A stretch of DNA of 64,000 nucleotides, taken from contig CP121470.1 of the NCBI GenBank assembly GCA_030919125.1, positions 124,001 through 188,000 of the forward strand. Direction: 5' to 3'. Origin of the DNA: Methanoregula sp. SKADARSKE-2. Its GTDB lineage: Archaea; Halobacteriota; Methanomicrobia; Methanomicrobiales; Methanospirillaceae. Every line of letters begins with the position of its first letter. Within the stretch, counting starts at the first letter, position 1. Of the stretch, positions 37,864-47,371 are shown one piece after another. The translations under genes were made by a program, and so were the position numbers. A model generated the notes under the pieces. That model was not told the DNA's origin, did not search any database, and saw only the letters and a list, made by a program, of their open reading frames with translations.

Positions 37864-39348
37864 CTAGTGCCTGAAGTACCGCACACCGGTGAAGACCATC
37901 GCCATGTGCAGCCGGTTTGCGGCTTCTATGACCTCCTTGTCCCGGATCGATCCGCCCGGCTGGACAAGGGCCGTTGCCCCGGCCTCTGCCGCGACTTCGA
38001 GGGTATCCGGGAAGGGGAGGAAGGCATCCGATGCAACGGCCGATCCCGCAAGTGGTCCGCACGCCTTCTCGATCGCGATCCGGGCCGAGTCGACCCGGCT
38101 CATCTGGCCGGCCCCGATACCCAGTGTGCGCCTCTGGTCGGCAAAGATGATTGTGTTGCTCCGGGTATGCTTACAGACCTTCCATGCGAGCTGAAGCGCC
38201 CGCATCTCATCCGGAGTCGGGTCACGGTCGGTGATGACCTGCCAGTGTTCCTGGTACGCGGGAGTCCTCTGGACGAGCACGCCGCCATCGATCGAACGGA
38301 TCTCATCGGCCTCGGTCTTGCCGGGAAGGACGATGACCCGGAGATTCTCCTTCCTCTTCATGACCGCGATCGCGTCAGCGGAGAAGGACGGGGCCGTGAC
38401 GACCTCGACAAAGGTCGAGCAGATCTCCTCCGCCACCCTTGTATCGACCGCCCGGTTCAGGGAGACAACCGAGCCGTACGCGGAGACCGGGTCAACCTCA
38501 CGGGCCGCGATGTAGGCGCTCTGGAGATCCCTTCCCACCGCGAATCCGCAGGGATTGTTGTGCTTAACGATGATAGCCGCCGGCTCATCGAACTCGCGGA
38601 GAAGTCCGGCGCCTGCGTGGAGATCGAGATAGTTGTTGTAGGACATCTGCTTGCCCTGGACAGGCTCGGTTGCGGCTATGCCGGTTGTGCCGTACACCGC
38701 TGCCTGCTGGTGGGGGTTCTCGCCATACCGGAGCATCCGGCCGTGGGTGTACTGGACCGTGTACGTCTCCGGGAACGGGGAGTCGAGCTTGTACAGATGA
38801 TTGCTGATCGCCGCATCATAGGCCGCAGTCCGGGCGAATGCCTTCTTCGAAAGCGCGAACCGCTCCTCGTCCAGGATACCGCCGCTCTTGATCGCCTTGA
38901 TGATCTTCGAATAGTCGGATGGATCGACAACGACCGCGACATCCTTGTAATTCTTTGCGGCCGCACGGATCATGGCCGGGCCACCGACATCGATGTACTC
39001 GATCAGCTCGGCGAGCTCCATCTTCTTTGCCGACATCCGCTCGAACGGGTAGAGGTTGACCGCAAGGAGATCGATGTGGCTGATACCATGCTGGGCCATG
39101 ACCGCATCATCGATCCCGCGCCGGCCGAGGAGGCCACCGTGCACTTTCGGATGGAGGGTCTTGACCCGGCCGTCCATCATCTCCGGGAACCCGGTATAGC
39201 CGGCGACTTCCGTGAACCCGACACCGGCCTCTTCCAGGCTTTTGCCCGTCCCGCCCGAGCTCATGATGCTGTAATCGAGGCCGGCAAGGGCCCGTGCGAA
39301 TTCAACGATGCCTGTCTTGTCCCATACCGAGAGGAGCGCCCACTTCAT
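37864..39348 (-). CDS. purH: bifunctional AICAR formyltransferase / IMP cyclohydrolase
   Basis: PurH performs the last two steps of IMP synthesis. The 494-residue protein has the MGS-like cyclohydrolase domain first (KWALLSVWDKTGIVEFARAL; SSGGTGKSLEEAG; VNLYPFE near 121) and the formyltransferase domain from about 190 (RYGENPHQQAAVY; the catalytic Lys-His in IVKHNNPCGFAVG; GIGAGQMSRVDSARIA). The enzyme appears complete. The ATG at 39348 lies at the family N-terminus. It is divergent from grpE-dnaK-dnaJ. Confidence 0.95.
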   Translation of the reverse strand: MKWALLSVWDKTGIVEFARALAGLDYSIMSSGGTGKSLEEAGVGFTEVAGYTGFPEMMDGRVKTLHPKVHGGLLGRRGIDDAVMAQHGISHIDLLAVNLYPFERMSAKKMELAELIEYIDVGGPAMIRAAAKNYKDVAVVVDPSDYSKIIKAIKSGGILDEERFALSKKAFARTAAYDAAISNHLYKLDSPFPETYTVQYTHGRMLRYGENPHQQAAVYGTTGIAATEPVQGKQMSYNNYLDLHAGAGLLREFDEPAAIIVKHNNPCGFAVGRDLQSAYIAAREVDPVSAYGSVVSLNRAVDTRVAEEICSTFVEVVTAPSFSADAIAVMKRKENLRVIVLPGKTEADEIRSIDGGVLVQRTPAYQEHWQVITDRDPTPDEMRALQLAWKVCKHTRSNTIIFADQRRTLGIGAGQMSRVDSARIAIEKACGPLAGSAVASDAFLPFPDTLEVAAEAGATALVQPGGSIRDKEVIEAANRLHMAMVFTGVRYFRH

Positions 39349-39714
39349 GGTGGTATAATATGCCGGAGCGAAGGAGAAAGATATTCCGATCGCCCGATCT
39401 CCTCACCACCCCGGTCCGGGCCGCACGCGGTGCCGGATCCGGCTCTTCTCCCAAATATATCAGAAGTGATCTCCAGGAGTACGCCGGCTTGAGCTCCGAT
39501 TGTGTTCCGACAAGACGCCAGGCCAGCTCCGGCAGCCTCCGTTCATGATCAAAAGAACTGCTATCATTCATCCGTTGAATATCACGATTGGAGACATTTT
39601 TGCGCCCGAATTCCCAAACCCTTGAAGTTTCAGGGATTGAAGGCTGATAAATCAAGTAAATCTTTATATAGAACTACAATGCTATAGATATTGGAACAGC
39701 GAAAGGATGGATCT
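39349..39714. other. divergent promoter region of purH and grpE
   Basis: This 366-base stretch separates purH and the chaperone operon. It contains the TATA box of the grpE operon (listed separately) and an imperfect dyad CCCTTGAAGTTTCAGGG at about 39619-39635, a possible heat-shock operator. I see no gene. Confidence 0.5.
39663..39670 (+). promoter_or_regulatory. TATA box of the grpE-dnaK-dnaJ operon
   Basis: TTTATATA, preceded by the purine-rich AAGTAAATC that could be the BRE. The spacing to a likely start near 39692 (about 25 bases) and to the grpE ATG (39715) fits an archaeal promoter. Confidence 0.6.
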
Positions 39715-40245
39715 ATGGATGAAGAAAAAAACAGTCCAGAAAACGTCGAATCGGCAAATGCCGACAATTCTGGCACCCAGACCCAGAACGTTCAATGTGT
39801 CGCGACCGAGCTCGATGAACTGAAGAAGTCATGCGCTGACTGGAGCGACCGGTATCTCAGGCTCGCAGCAGATTTCGAAAATTTCCAGAGACGGACTGCA
39901 CGGGACCGGGAGACGGTGATCGCTCTTGCGAACGAGAGGATCGCCATCGATGTGCTCGAAGTTGTCGACAATCTTGAACGGGCATTGAAGACCGATGATG
40001 CCCACCTGCGCGAAGGGGTCAGCCAGATCAGGCAGATGATCTCTTCGCTCCTGGAACGGCATGGAATCACTCCCATAGTCTCTCTTGAGAAAAAATTCAA
40101 TCCCGCTGAACACGAAGCCATCGCCCACCTCCCTTCCGAAAAAGAAGACGGGATGGTGATTGACGAAGTCGCCCGTGGGTACCGGATGCGCGATAAAGTG
40201 ATCAGGTACGCAAAAGTAGCAGTTTCGAAAGGCAAGGAAAATTAA
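39715..40245 (+). CDS. grpE: nucleotide exchange factor GrpE
   Basis: GrpE releases ADP from DnaK. The 176-residue protein has an acidic, Asn-rich N-terminus (1-30), a long coiled-coil helix (about 30-85, [17 protein letters not shown]), VDNLERAL, and a beta domain with the signature FNPAEHEAI...[22 protein letters not shown] precedes ATG 39715; a TTG at 39691 would extend it by 8 residues. It starts the grpE-dnaK-dnaJ operon. Confidence 0.95.
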   Translation: MDEEKNSPENVESANADNSGTQTQNVQCVATELDELKKSCADWSDRYLRLAADFENFQRRTARDRETVIALANERIAIDVLEVVDNLERALKTDDAHLREGVSQIRQMISSLLERHGITPIVSLEKKFNPAEHEAIAHLPSEKEDGMVIDEVARGYRMRDKVIRYAKVAVSKGKEN

Positions 40246-40259
40246 AACGAGGTAGAAGA

Positions 40260-42113
40260 ATGGCACACGAAAAGATTTTAGGAATCGATCTCGGAACCAC
40301 CTACTCCTGTATCTCCATTATGGAAGCAGGAAAGCCGATCGTGATCCCGAATGCTGAAGGCGGGCGGACGACCGCGTCCGTTGTCGCGTTCACCAAAGAT
40401 GGCGAGCGTCTTGTCGGCAGCCTTGCGAAGCGGCAGGCTGTCACCAATCCCCAGCGGACGATCCAGTCCATCAAGCGGAAGATGGGGACGCAGGAGAGAG
40501 TAAAGATAGACGACAAGCAGTACACACCGCAGGAGATCTCCGCGATGATCCTGCAGAAGCTCAAGGTCGATGCCGAGGCATACCTTGGCGAGAAGATCGC
40601 AAAGGCGGTTGTCACGGTTCCGGCGTACTTCAACGATGCCCAGCGGCAGGCAACCAAGGACGCCGGCAAGATCGCCGGCCTCGAAGTTCTCCGTATCATC
40701 AACGAGCCCACCGCGAGCGCACTCGCGTATGGGATCGACAAGGAGGCCGATGCAACGGTCCTCGTGTACGATCTCGGCGGCGGCACATTCGATGTCTCGA
40801 TCCTGACCCTCGGGGACGGCGTCTTTGAAGTCAAGTCCACCGCAGGAAACAACCACCTCGGAGGTGACGACTTCGACAAGTTGATCACGGATTACCTTGT
40901 CGAGGAGTTCCGGAAGAAGGAGGGCGTGGACCTCAAGAACGATCCGTACGCCATGCAGCGCCTCCGCGATGCCTCCGAGAACGCGAAGATCGAACTCTCC
41001 CAGCGCCAGACCACGAATATCAACCTCCCGTACATCACCACCGATGCAAGCGGGCCGAAGTTCCTCAACATCGACCTGAGCCGGGCAAAACTCGAGCAGC
41101 TCATCGGGGCACTTGTTGAGTCAACCGTCGGACCGGTCAAGCAGGCATTGAGCGATGCGAAACTCGAACCCAAGGATATCGACCATGTCCTGCTCGTAGG
41201 GGGTTCGACCCGGGTCCCGCTCGTGCAGGAGACCGTCAGGAGACTTCTCGGCAAGGAACCCGACAAGGGCATAAACCCGGACGAGTGCGTTGCGTTGGGC
41301 GCTGCTATCCAGGGCGCGGTCCTGACAGGTGAGACAAAGGACATCGTGCTCCTCGATGTGACCCCGCTCACGCTCGGTATCGAGACCTTAGGTGGCATAG
41401 CGACGAAACTCATCGAGCGCAACACCACCATACCGACCCGGAAAAGCCAGATCTTCTCGACCGCAGCGGACGGCCAGACCAGCGTGGAGATCCATGTCGT
41501 GCAGGGCGAGCGTGCGCTCGCGAAGGACAACTTCACTCTCGGCCGGTTCCAGCTGACCGGGATCCCCCCGGCACCCCGGGGGATTCCCCAGATTGAGGTC
41601 ACCTTCGATATCGACTCAAACGGCATCATCCACGTCTCTGCAAAGGATCTCGGATCCGGCAGCCAGCAGGCGATCTCCATCAAGGGCGACAAGAAGCTCT
41701 CCGAAGAAGAGATCAAGAAGATGATGGACAGCGCCAAGCAGTTTGAGGAGGAGGACAAGAAGCGCCGTGAGGAGATCGAGCTGCGCAACCAGGCAGATAC
41801 GGCGGTCTTCACTGCGGAGAAGATGCTCAAGGAGAGCGCTGACAAGATCGAGGCTGATGACAAGAAGAAGATCGAAGACACTCTCGTTGCGGTGAAGAAG
41901 GCGCTCGAAGAGAACAACGTTGACGAGATCAAGAAGGGTCTGGAGACCCTGACCGAAGCAGTTTATGCGGTGACGACAAAGATGTACCAGAAAGTCCAGG
42001 CCGAGCAGGCTGCCCAGCAGCAGGCCGGATCGGGAGAGGGGGCCGGGCCTCAGGCCGCGAGGCCGGACGATGACAACGTCGTTAACGCGGAGTACAAAGT
42101 CAAAGATGAGTGA
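40260..42113 (+). CDS. dnaK: molecular chaperone DnaK (Hsp70)
   Basis: A 617-residue Hsp70. The ATPase domain has [15 protein letters not shown] at the start, [14 protein letters not shown] near 171 and [14 protein letters not shown] near 311; the substrate-binding domain has [14 protein letters not shown] near 371. A Gln/Gly-rich, flexible C-terminus follows. GAGGTAGAAGA precedes the ATG. Archaeal DnaK is patchily distributed and regarded as acquired from bacteria. The operon with grpE and dnaJ is intact. Confidence 0.98.
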   Translation: MAHEKILGIDLGTTYSCISIMEAGKPIVIPNAEGGRTTASVVAFTKDGERLVGSLAKRQAVTNPQRTIQSIKRKMGTQERVKIDDKQYTPQEISAMILQKLKVDAEAYLGEKIAKAVVTVPAYFNDAQRQATKDAGKIAGLEVLRIINEPTASALAYGIDKEADATVLVYDLGGGTFDVSILTLGDGVFEVKSTAGNNHLGGDDFDKLITDYLVEEFRKKEGVDLKNDPYAMQRLRDASENAKIELSQRQTTNINLPYITTDASGPKFLNIDLSRAKLEQLIGALVESTVGPVKQALSDAKLEPKDIDHVLLVGGSTRVPLVQETVRRLLGKEPDKGINPDECVALGAAIQGAVLTGETKDIVLLDVTPLTLGIETLGGIATKLIERNTTIPTRKSQIFSTAADGQTSVEIHVVQGERALAKDNFTLGRFQLTGIPPAPRGIPQIEVTFDIDSNGIIHVSAKDLGSGSQQAISIKGDKKLSEEEIKKMMDSAKQFEEEDKKRREEIELRNQADTAVFTAEKMLKESADKIEADDKKKIEDTLVAVKKALEENNVDEIKKGLETLTEAVYAVTTKMYQKVQAEQAAQQQAGSGEGAGPQAARPDDDNVVNAEYKVKDE

Positions 42114-42119
42114 GCATTA

Positions 42120-43250
42120 ATGGTTGCGGGTGACTACTACGAGATACTCGGCGTTCCCCGGAATGCAGACGAGAAGGAGGTTGTAAAAGCGTACCGCAAC
42201 CTCGCCCGCAAGTACCACCCGGATGTCTGCAAGGAAACAGGAGCTGAAGAGAAGTTCAAGCAGATCAATGAGGCGTACGGTGTTCTCTCGGATGCGCAGA
42301 AGAAAGCCCAGTACGACAACATGGGCCACGAGACCTTCACGAACGCCTCAAAAGGCAACTACACCGGTGGCGGCGGGTTTGGCGGAGGTGGTTTCTCCTC
42401 CGATTTCTCCGGCTTTGGGGATATCTTCGATTTCTTTGGCGGAGGAGGACGGAGGTCCGGGCCGCAACCCGGTGCCGATCTCCTCATGCGGATCCAGATA
42501 AGACTGGAAGATGCGGTCCTTGGAACCGATCGCGAGATCGAGGTGATGCACAACGAACCGTGCACGGCCTGCGCCGGATCCGGCAGCGAGACGAAGCGGC
42601 AGAATTCCTGTACCCGATGCGGGGGTACCGGCCAGATGCGCCAGGCAACGAATTCGCCGCTTGGCCAGTTTGTCCGGATGACGGCCTGCACGATGTGCGG
42701 CGGTAAGGGGAAGATCCCGGAGAAGGTCTGCAAGGAATGCCGCGGGACCGGCCATACCCGGGTCAAGCGGAAGGTATCGATCCATATCCCGGCCGGTGTT
42801 GACAATGGCATGCGCCTCCGGATGGAAGGGTATGGCGAGGCCGGGGACTACGGTGCGTCGAACGGCGATCTCTTCATTGAGATCTATGTGCTGCCCCATG
42901 ACCGGTTCGTCCGGGCCGGTGACAATCTCGAAACGTTCATCGAGATCAGCCCGGTTATGGCAGTGCTCGGGACCTCCATCGAGATAGAGTCGATAGACAA
43001 GAGGAAGATTGAACTCAAGGTACCCGCCGGAGTTCAGCCAGATACCGCGCTCAAGATTGCCGGAGCCGGTGTCAAGCGTCGCGGGCATCCGGGAGACCTG
43101 CACGTCCGCGTGAAAGTCGTTACGCCCCGGTCCATCAGCGCCGAAGAGAGGGATTTATACCAGAAACTGGCCGAGATCGAGAGCAAGGGCAGCAACACGG
43201 GAGGGTTCTTCTCCGGGTTTATGGGCGGGAAGAAGAGAGGGAAGAAGTGA
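42120..43250 (+). CDS. dnaJ: co-chaperone DnaJ (type I Hsp40)
   Basis: A 376-residue DnaJ. The J domain has [16 protein letters not shown] and the HPD motif in KYHPDV; a Gly/Phe-rich linker spans about 78-115; the zinc-finger has four CxxCxGxG-type repeats ([32 protein letters not shown]), and a C-terminal substrate-binding domain completes it. It starts 6 bases after dnaK. Confidence 0.98.
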   Translation: MVAGDYYEILGVPRNADEKEVVKAYRNLARKYHPDVCKETGAEEKFKQINEAYGVLSDAQKKAQYDNMGHETFTNASKGNYTGGGGFGGGGFSSDFSGFGDIFDFFGGGGRRSGPQPGADLLMRIQIRLEDAVLGTDREIEVMHNEPCTACAGSGSETKRQNSCTRCGGTGQMRQATNSPLGQFVRMTACTMCGGKGKIPEKVCKECRGTGHTRVKRKVSIHIPAGVDNGMRLRMEGYGEAGDYGASNGDLFIEIYVLPHDRFVRAGDNLETFIEISPVMAVLGTSIEIESIDKRKIELKVPAGVQPDTALKIAGAGVKRRGHPGDLHVRVKVVTPRSISAEERDLYQKLAEIESKGSNTGGFFSGFMGGKKRGKK

Positions 43251-43451
43251 CACCGGATCACGGGTTACTTCCCACCGGTATTTTCCTGTATTTTCCACCC
43301 TCTTTTTTCTGCTACACAATATCCTGATCTCCGGAGATCTCCTGATAATTACTTACGGTACAATTTTTTCGGTTCGGGAGATGCACCCCCGGTATACCGA
43401 AGCAAAAATCCAGAGGATTGTTTATCTTCCCCCTGACCACCGTTCGATCGT

Positions 43452-44060
43452 ATGATCGAGATCATCGTTGCAAGGGCAAAGGGTTTCATGCTCAGTCCGG
43501 TCGAAACGTTCCGGCAATCGAAGCCCGATGAACCTGCCTCGGTCTTCACCTCCTGTGCCGTGCTCCTGGCCGATCAATGCGATCCTCTCAGTCATCATCT
43601 CGGATGCCGGGATCGACCGGATAACATCCTTCGGTCGGATGATGGACGGGGCCGCGACTCCTCCCCCGACAACCGTCTTCTTCGGGATCCTTATTGGAGG
43701 GTTTCGCTTAATACTTGTCTTTGCCGCTCGGTTTCTACCTCGGGGTCTACATTATTGACGGGCGCAAAAGGGATCATACAGACCGTGCACGCGATCCTCT
43801 CTGCAAGCATGCCCCGGCTCCTGCCCGGAGGGATCCCACTCATCAGCGCAATCTTCGTACTCTGGATGATCGAGCCTGACGTGCTCGGGATCCGGGAGCT
43901 TCAGGAACTCAGCCCGGGCAAAGCGATTGCAGCGGTGGTGATTGCCATCAGCATTCCGCTCATATGTATCATCATCGCGGCCTGGTTCTTTACCACTCTC
44001 GTGATAGGGGGTCCGGGATCCCGATGTCGCCAGGAAATATCTGGTGATAAATTCTCTTAA
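43452..44060 (+). pseudogene. Yip1-like membrane protein, frameshifted
   Basis: The pieces look like a five-helix Yip1-domain protein but in changing frames: MIEIIVARAKGFMLSPVETF in frame one, NAILSVIISDAGIDR ... FFGILIGGFRLILVFA in frame two (from about 43575), a brief LGVYIIDGR in frame three near 43739, and GIIQTVHAIL ... LICIIIAAWFF back in frame one from about 43765. At least three shifts are needed. Function of archaeal Yip1-like proteins is unknown. It is likely dead unless the shifts are sequencing errors. Confidence 0.72.
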
Positions 44061-44168
44061 AAAGAGACATTTTGTTGGGAGGGATAACCATATGGCGCCT
44101 TCCAGCCCCGTCTCAAACGGTGGCTTCATCCGCATGTATTTTGACTTCCGCTGACCAACAATTATGGA

Positions 44169-45137
44169 ATGAAACTGCTCTTTGAGCTCTCTGGGGAGAA
44201 CGTAACCCTCCCGTTTGCCGAACTCGAATGCATCGGCACGATCCTCGACCGGAGACTACAAGTTGCAGTTGTTGATTGCCCTGACCCTGCAGCGGTGAGC
44301 CGGCTTGCAATGACCCAGGTCGTGCTCGAATATCTCGGCGAGTGCGAGCCAACGATCCCTGCCTTTACCGCACTCCTGAGGGATCTCGCCCCCGAACCCG
44401 ATAATCCCTTTGCCGGCCGTGCGAAGAAGATTCATGGCGGAGCGCAGGAGATCAACCCCTGCTCACAAGCTGCGTTCGAGCGACTCATTGGCACCATGAT
44501 CTCAGGGGATGTCTCGCTCAGTAACCCGGTCATCGAATATCGTGCAATTCTCTCGGAAGACCGGTGCTATTTCGGGCGGGTCCTCTGCCACGTTGAGCGT
44601 TCGCTGTATGACAGACGCAATCCTGGGAGGAGATCCTTCTTCCACCCGGGGGTCATGATGCCCCGGATGGCCCGCACGCTGGTGAACCTCTCGTGTGCCC
44701 AGACCGGCCAGACCCTGCTCGATCCCTTCTGTGGAACCGGAGGAACGCTTATCGAAGCAGAACTTCTCGGAGTCAATGCAATCGGCAGTGATTTTGATCC
44801 GAGGATGGTCAGAGGGTGCCAAAGAAACCTGCCCGGCGCAAAACTGATGCTGGCTGATGCAACCCGGCTTCCCGTCCGGACACAGTCCATGGAGACGGTT
44901 GTCACGGATTTCCCGTACGGCCAGTCTGTCTGCATCCTCAAGGATACGACCATGGACAAACTGTACGATGCATCGCTTGCGGAGATCCGCCGCGTCCTCA
45001 AACCCGGCGGCCGGGCGATTGTTGTCACCCACCGGGACATATCAGCAATAGCAGAAAATCATCTCTGCCTCCTGCAGAAGCACGAGAACAGGGTCCACAA
45101 GAGCCTCACCCGCCGGATCCTTACTCTGCGGAAATAA
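44169..45137 (+). CDS. tRNA (guanine(10)-N2)-dimethyltransferase
   Basis: A 322-residue Trm11/TrmG10-type enzyme that methylates G10 of tRNA. An N-terminal THUMP-like region spans about 1-150. The Rossmann methyltransferase domain has the SAM-binding LLDPFCGTGGTLIEAELLG near 182-200, GSDFDPRMVRG near 205, and the catalytic motif TDFPYGQS near 247, where F replaces the more common P of DPPYG. FHPGVMMPRMAR is the family segment before the SAM motif. The start ATG 44169 gives a normal length. Confidence 0.9.
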   Translation: MKLLFELSGENVTLPFAELECIGTILDRRLQVAVVDCPDPAAVSRLAMTQVVLEYLGECEPTIPAFTALLRDLAPEPDNPFAGRAKKIHGGAQEINPCSQAAFERLIGTMISGDVSLSNPVIEYRAILSEDRCYFGRVLCHVERSLYDRRNPGRRSFFHPGVMMPRMARTLVNLSCAQTGQTLLDPFCGTGGTLIEAELLGVNAIGSDFDPRMVRGCQRNLPGAKLMLADATRLPVRTQSMETVVTDFPYGQSVCILKDTTMDKLYDASLAEIRRVLKPGGRAIVVTHRDISAIAENHLCLLQKHENRVHKSLTRRILTLRK

Positions 45138-45257
45138 TATTTTTAAAACTTCGTCTTAACAACTCCCCACGTGCACACATTGCCGTGATAATGCGGGGCA
45201 GATGTTTGCCTGATAAGAATTCTTTATCTGGCTTCCCGCAAAAAAAGTACCCTGACT

Positions 45258-45953
45258 ATGACATCCGGAAACGTTATCGGCGCACTTATCCTCGCACTCG
45301 CCTTCACCTTCCTCATCTTCAGTCCCGGTGCGGCATACGTGGCCGATGCAACAACCCTCTACTCTCAGGGACAGGCAGCGACCACGACGAAGAATTACAC
45401 CGAAGCCCTTGCGGCATACAATGGTGCCATCGCGCTCGAACCGACCTATTTCGAAGCATGGAACGGGATGGCCGATGTTCTGAACCGGCAGAAACAGTAC
45501 GCTGCTGCGCTTGCGGCATCCAACCAGTCGATGGCAATCAACCCGGATTATGTTGAAGGGCTGATCAACCGGGGCCAGATCCTGTACAGCATCGGGTACC
45601 AGTATGAGGATGTGGCCAGAGACATGACAAATGCAACCCTTCTGTACAATGCCCAGCTCGAGGCATTCCAGAGGGCGGTAGCCCTCGATCCGAAAAATAC
45701 CGTGGCACTCTTCAACGAAGGCTTCGCCTATGGGGGTCTGAAACGCTTCGATGAAGCTATTGCGGATTTCAATAAAGTGAAGGCGATCAACCCGGACTAT
45801 CCGCAGAACGAGCAGTATCTCAAAAGAGCATCGGAACTCCGGGACGAAGCGGCACCGGCATATACAAAATATATTCTTCCCATCGGGATTGGTGTGGCAA
45901 TTATAATCGGAGGAGCAATTCTCATCCTTGGTCTCCGCATGAAGAAAGAGTAA
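45258..45953 (+). CDS. membrane-anchored TPR protein
   Basis: A 231-residue protein with an N-terminal hydrophobic segment (ALILALAFTFLIFSPGAAYV, likely a signal peptide), three to four tetratricopeptide repeats (about 30-190; TEALAAYNGAIALEPTYFEA, YVEGLINRGQ, FDEAIADFNKVKAINPDY), and a C-terminal transmembrane helix with a basic tail (LGLRMKKE). The repeats face outside the cell. It is likely a scaffold for protein-protein contact at the surface. No partner is evident. Confidence 0.82.
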   Translation: MTSGNVIGALILALAFTFLIFSPGAAYVADATTLYSQGQAATTTKNYTEALAAYNGAIALEPTYFEAWNGMADVLNRQKQYAAALAASNQSMAINPDYVEGLINRGQILYSIGYQYEDVARDMTNATLLYNAQLEAFQRAVALDPKNTVALFNEGFAYGGLKRFDEAIADFNKVKAINPDYPQNEQYLKRASELRDEAAPAYTKYILPIGIGVAIIIGGAILILGLRMKKE

Positions 45954-46139
45954 TTTTTTTCGATCGATCCCCTCGTCTCTTCTTCCAATCTTTCCCCTGT
46001 TAATCAGGAACTTGAAAACAGATCTATCCCCGGACCAGACTGACCGTAGAATCGGTTTACCCTTCAGGGTCAGGAACAGCTGAATGAGACAGAGGCGACC
46101 GGGCACCAGCCCGGAATTATACGAAGAAGATCACCGGAT

Positions 46140-46886
46140 CTATTCAGCCCGGAGGGCATCGATCGGATCCATATTCGAAGCCTTCCAGGCAGGATACAGT
46201 CCCGATACTACACAGACAACAACGCCGATTATCATACCGCAGGGAAGATAGATGGTACTCTCAGGCAGGAAGAAATACGCCGTGCTCCCTATCATCGCGC
46301 TGACCACCGAGTACCCGATAAAGAGCGTCATCACCCCACCGGCTGCCGCCCCGATAAGGCCGAGGATGAGCGCTTCGTACAGGAACATCCTCCGGACCTC
46401 GCCCTTCTCGGTTCCGATCGAAAGAAGGATACCGATCTCCTGCACCCGCTCGTTGACCGACATCATCATCATCACGTTGAAGATGCTGACCGCGGCAACG
46501 ACAAGCGAGATACCACCGATTGCCAGGATGAACGCCGTGATGGTGCCAAGGGTCTCTGTTATGCTCGTGAGACGTGAACTGGCGTCAGTAATCCGGACAA
46601 CCTGCTGGTTCCGGTTCACCTTCTTATCTGTCGCAGCCTCAACATCACTGATGGTATCGACGTTTTTCACGATCACGTTCACCTGATCGTAAAGATCCTT
46701 GCCACCATACTGGGACGTATACCACGTATCGGAAGCGATGATCGCATTATCCGTATTCACGCCATCGGATGCAAATCCCCGGGCTGCAAGGATCCCCGAG
46801 ACCCTCACAATCGGAATAAATAATTGGTCCCGGGGCACTTCTTCTTGAACTGCCGGGAAAAAAGGGGCCGGATTGATCCGGGTCAA
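46140..46886 (-). pseudogene. MacB/FtsX-like ABC permease, N-terminally truncated
   Basis: Only the C-terminal half of a MacB-type permease remains: end of the extracytoplasmic domain (GILAARGFASDGVNTDNAII), then FtsX-like helices (TITAFILAIGGISLVVAAVSIFNVMMM...IGILLSIGTEKGEVRRMFLYEALILG, described by segments around 115-170), and the ending YPAWKASNMDPIDALRAE. A normal MacB has about 380-400 residues with an extra N-terminal helix and a full periplasmic domain. The 20 residues before the conserved part are not family-like. No cognate ATPase is adjacent. It is a fragment. Confidence 0.7.
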
Positions 46887-47098
46887 TCCGGTCTGATAAT
46901 CTCCTGTTCGTCATCGTAAACGAACACTTCTTCGATATTCACCTCAAAAAACCGGGCGATTTTAAAGCCAAGATCGAGAGAGGGAACATACTTGCCTTTT
47001 TCTATGGCAAGGATGGTCTGCCGGATGACCCCGATTTTTACCGCAAGATCCTCCTGCGTCATATCGTTCATGGCATGGAACACCTTGATCTTATTCGT
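46883..47098 (-). CDS. XRE-family HTH regulator, start codon apparently altered
   Basis: A short Cro/CI-type regulator: MTQEDLAVKIGVIRQTILAI holds the helix-turn-helix and EKGKYVPSLDLGFKIARFFE the rest, ending in VFVYDDEQ. It is the compact archaeal type that normally begins M-x-NKIKV. Here the expected start is ACG at 47096-47098, preceded by a good GGTGGGGG site. The only upstream non-ATG starts lie in non-family sequence, and an ATG at residue 11 would cut the first helix. The gene may be inactive or use a rare start. It overlaps the permease fragment. Confidence 0.6.
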   Translation of the reverse strand, partial: TNKIKVFHAMNDMTQEDLAVKIGVIRQTILAIEKGKYVPSLDLGFKIARFFEVNIEEVFVYDDEQEIIRPD

Positions 47099-47371
47099 GA
47101 GAAGTCCCCCACCGGAATAGGTGGACCCTCTCCCTGCCCGGGACCGATCATGCCACAACCTCCTAAAAAGATTGGACACCGCCCCCTAGCAAAAAAACAT
47201 GGTGCGGGGGCCGGAACTATGGTGACCCGGGCTTTGGGCTACGCTCGATCCTGCAACCAATAAAAGCAGGTCGTCACACAAAATCCGGCGCGGAGAGGAC
47301 CGGTCTCCATAATGCTCTAGTAGTACGACTGCCATATCTCCGGAGACGAATTCAGAGCGGTGCGATCCGGA

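Noticed and set aside
37867..39492. 541-codon open frame on the plus strand opposite purH
   Set aside because: It is the antisense of a clearly functional purH, has no domain and is rich in Arg/Asp/Gly from GC-rich codon mirroring.
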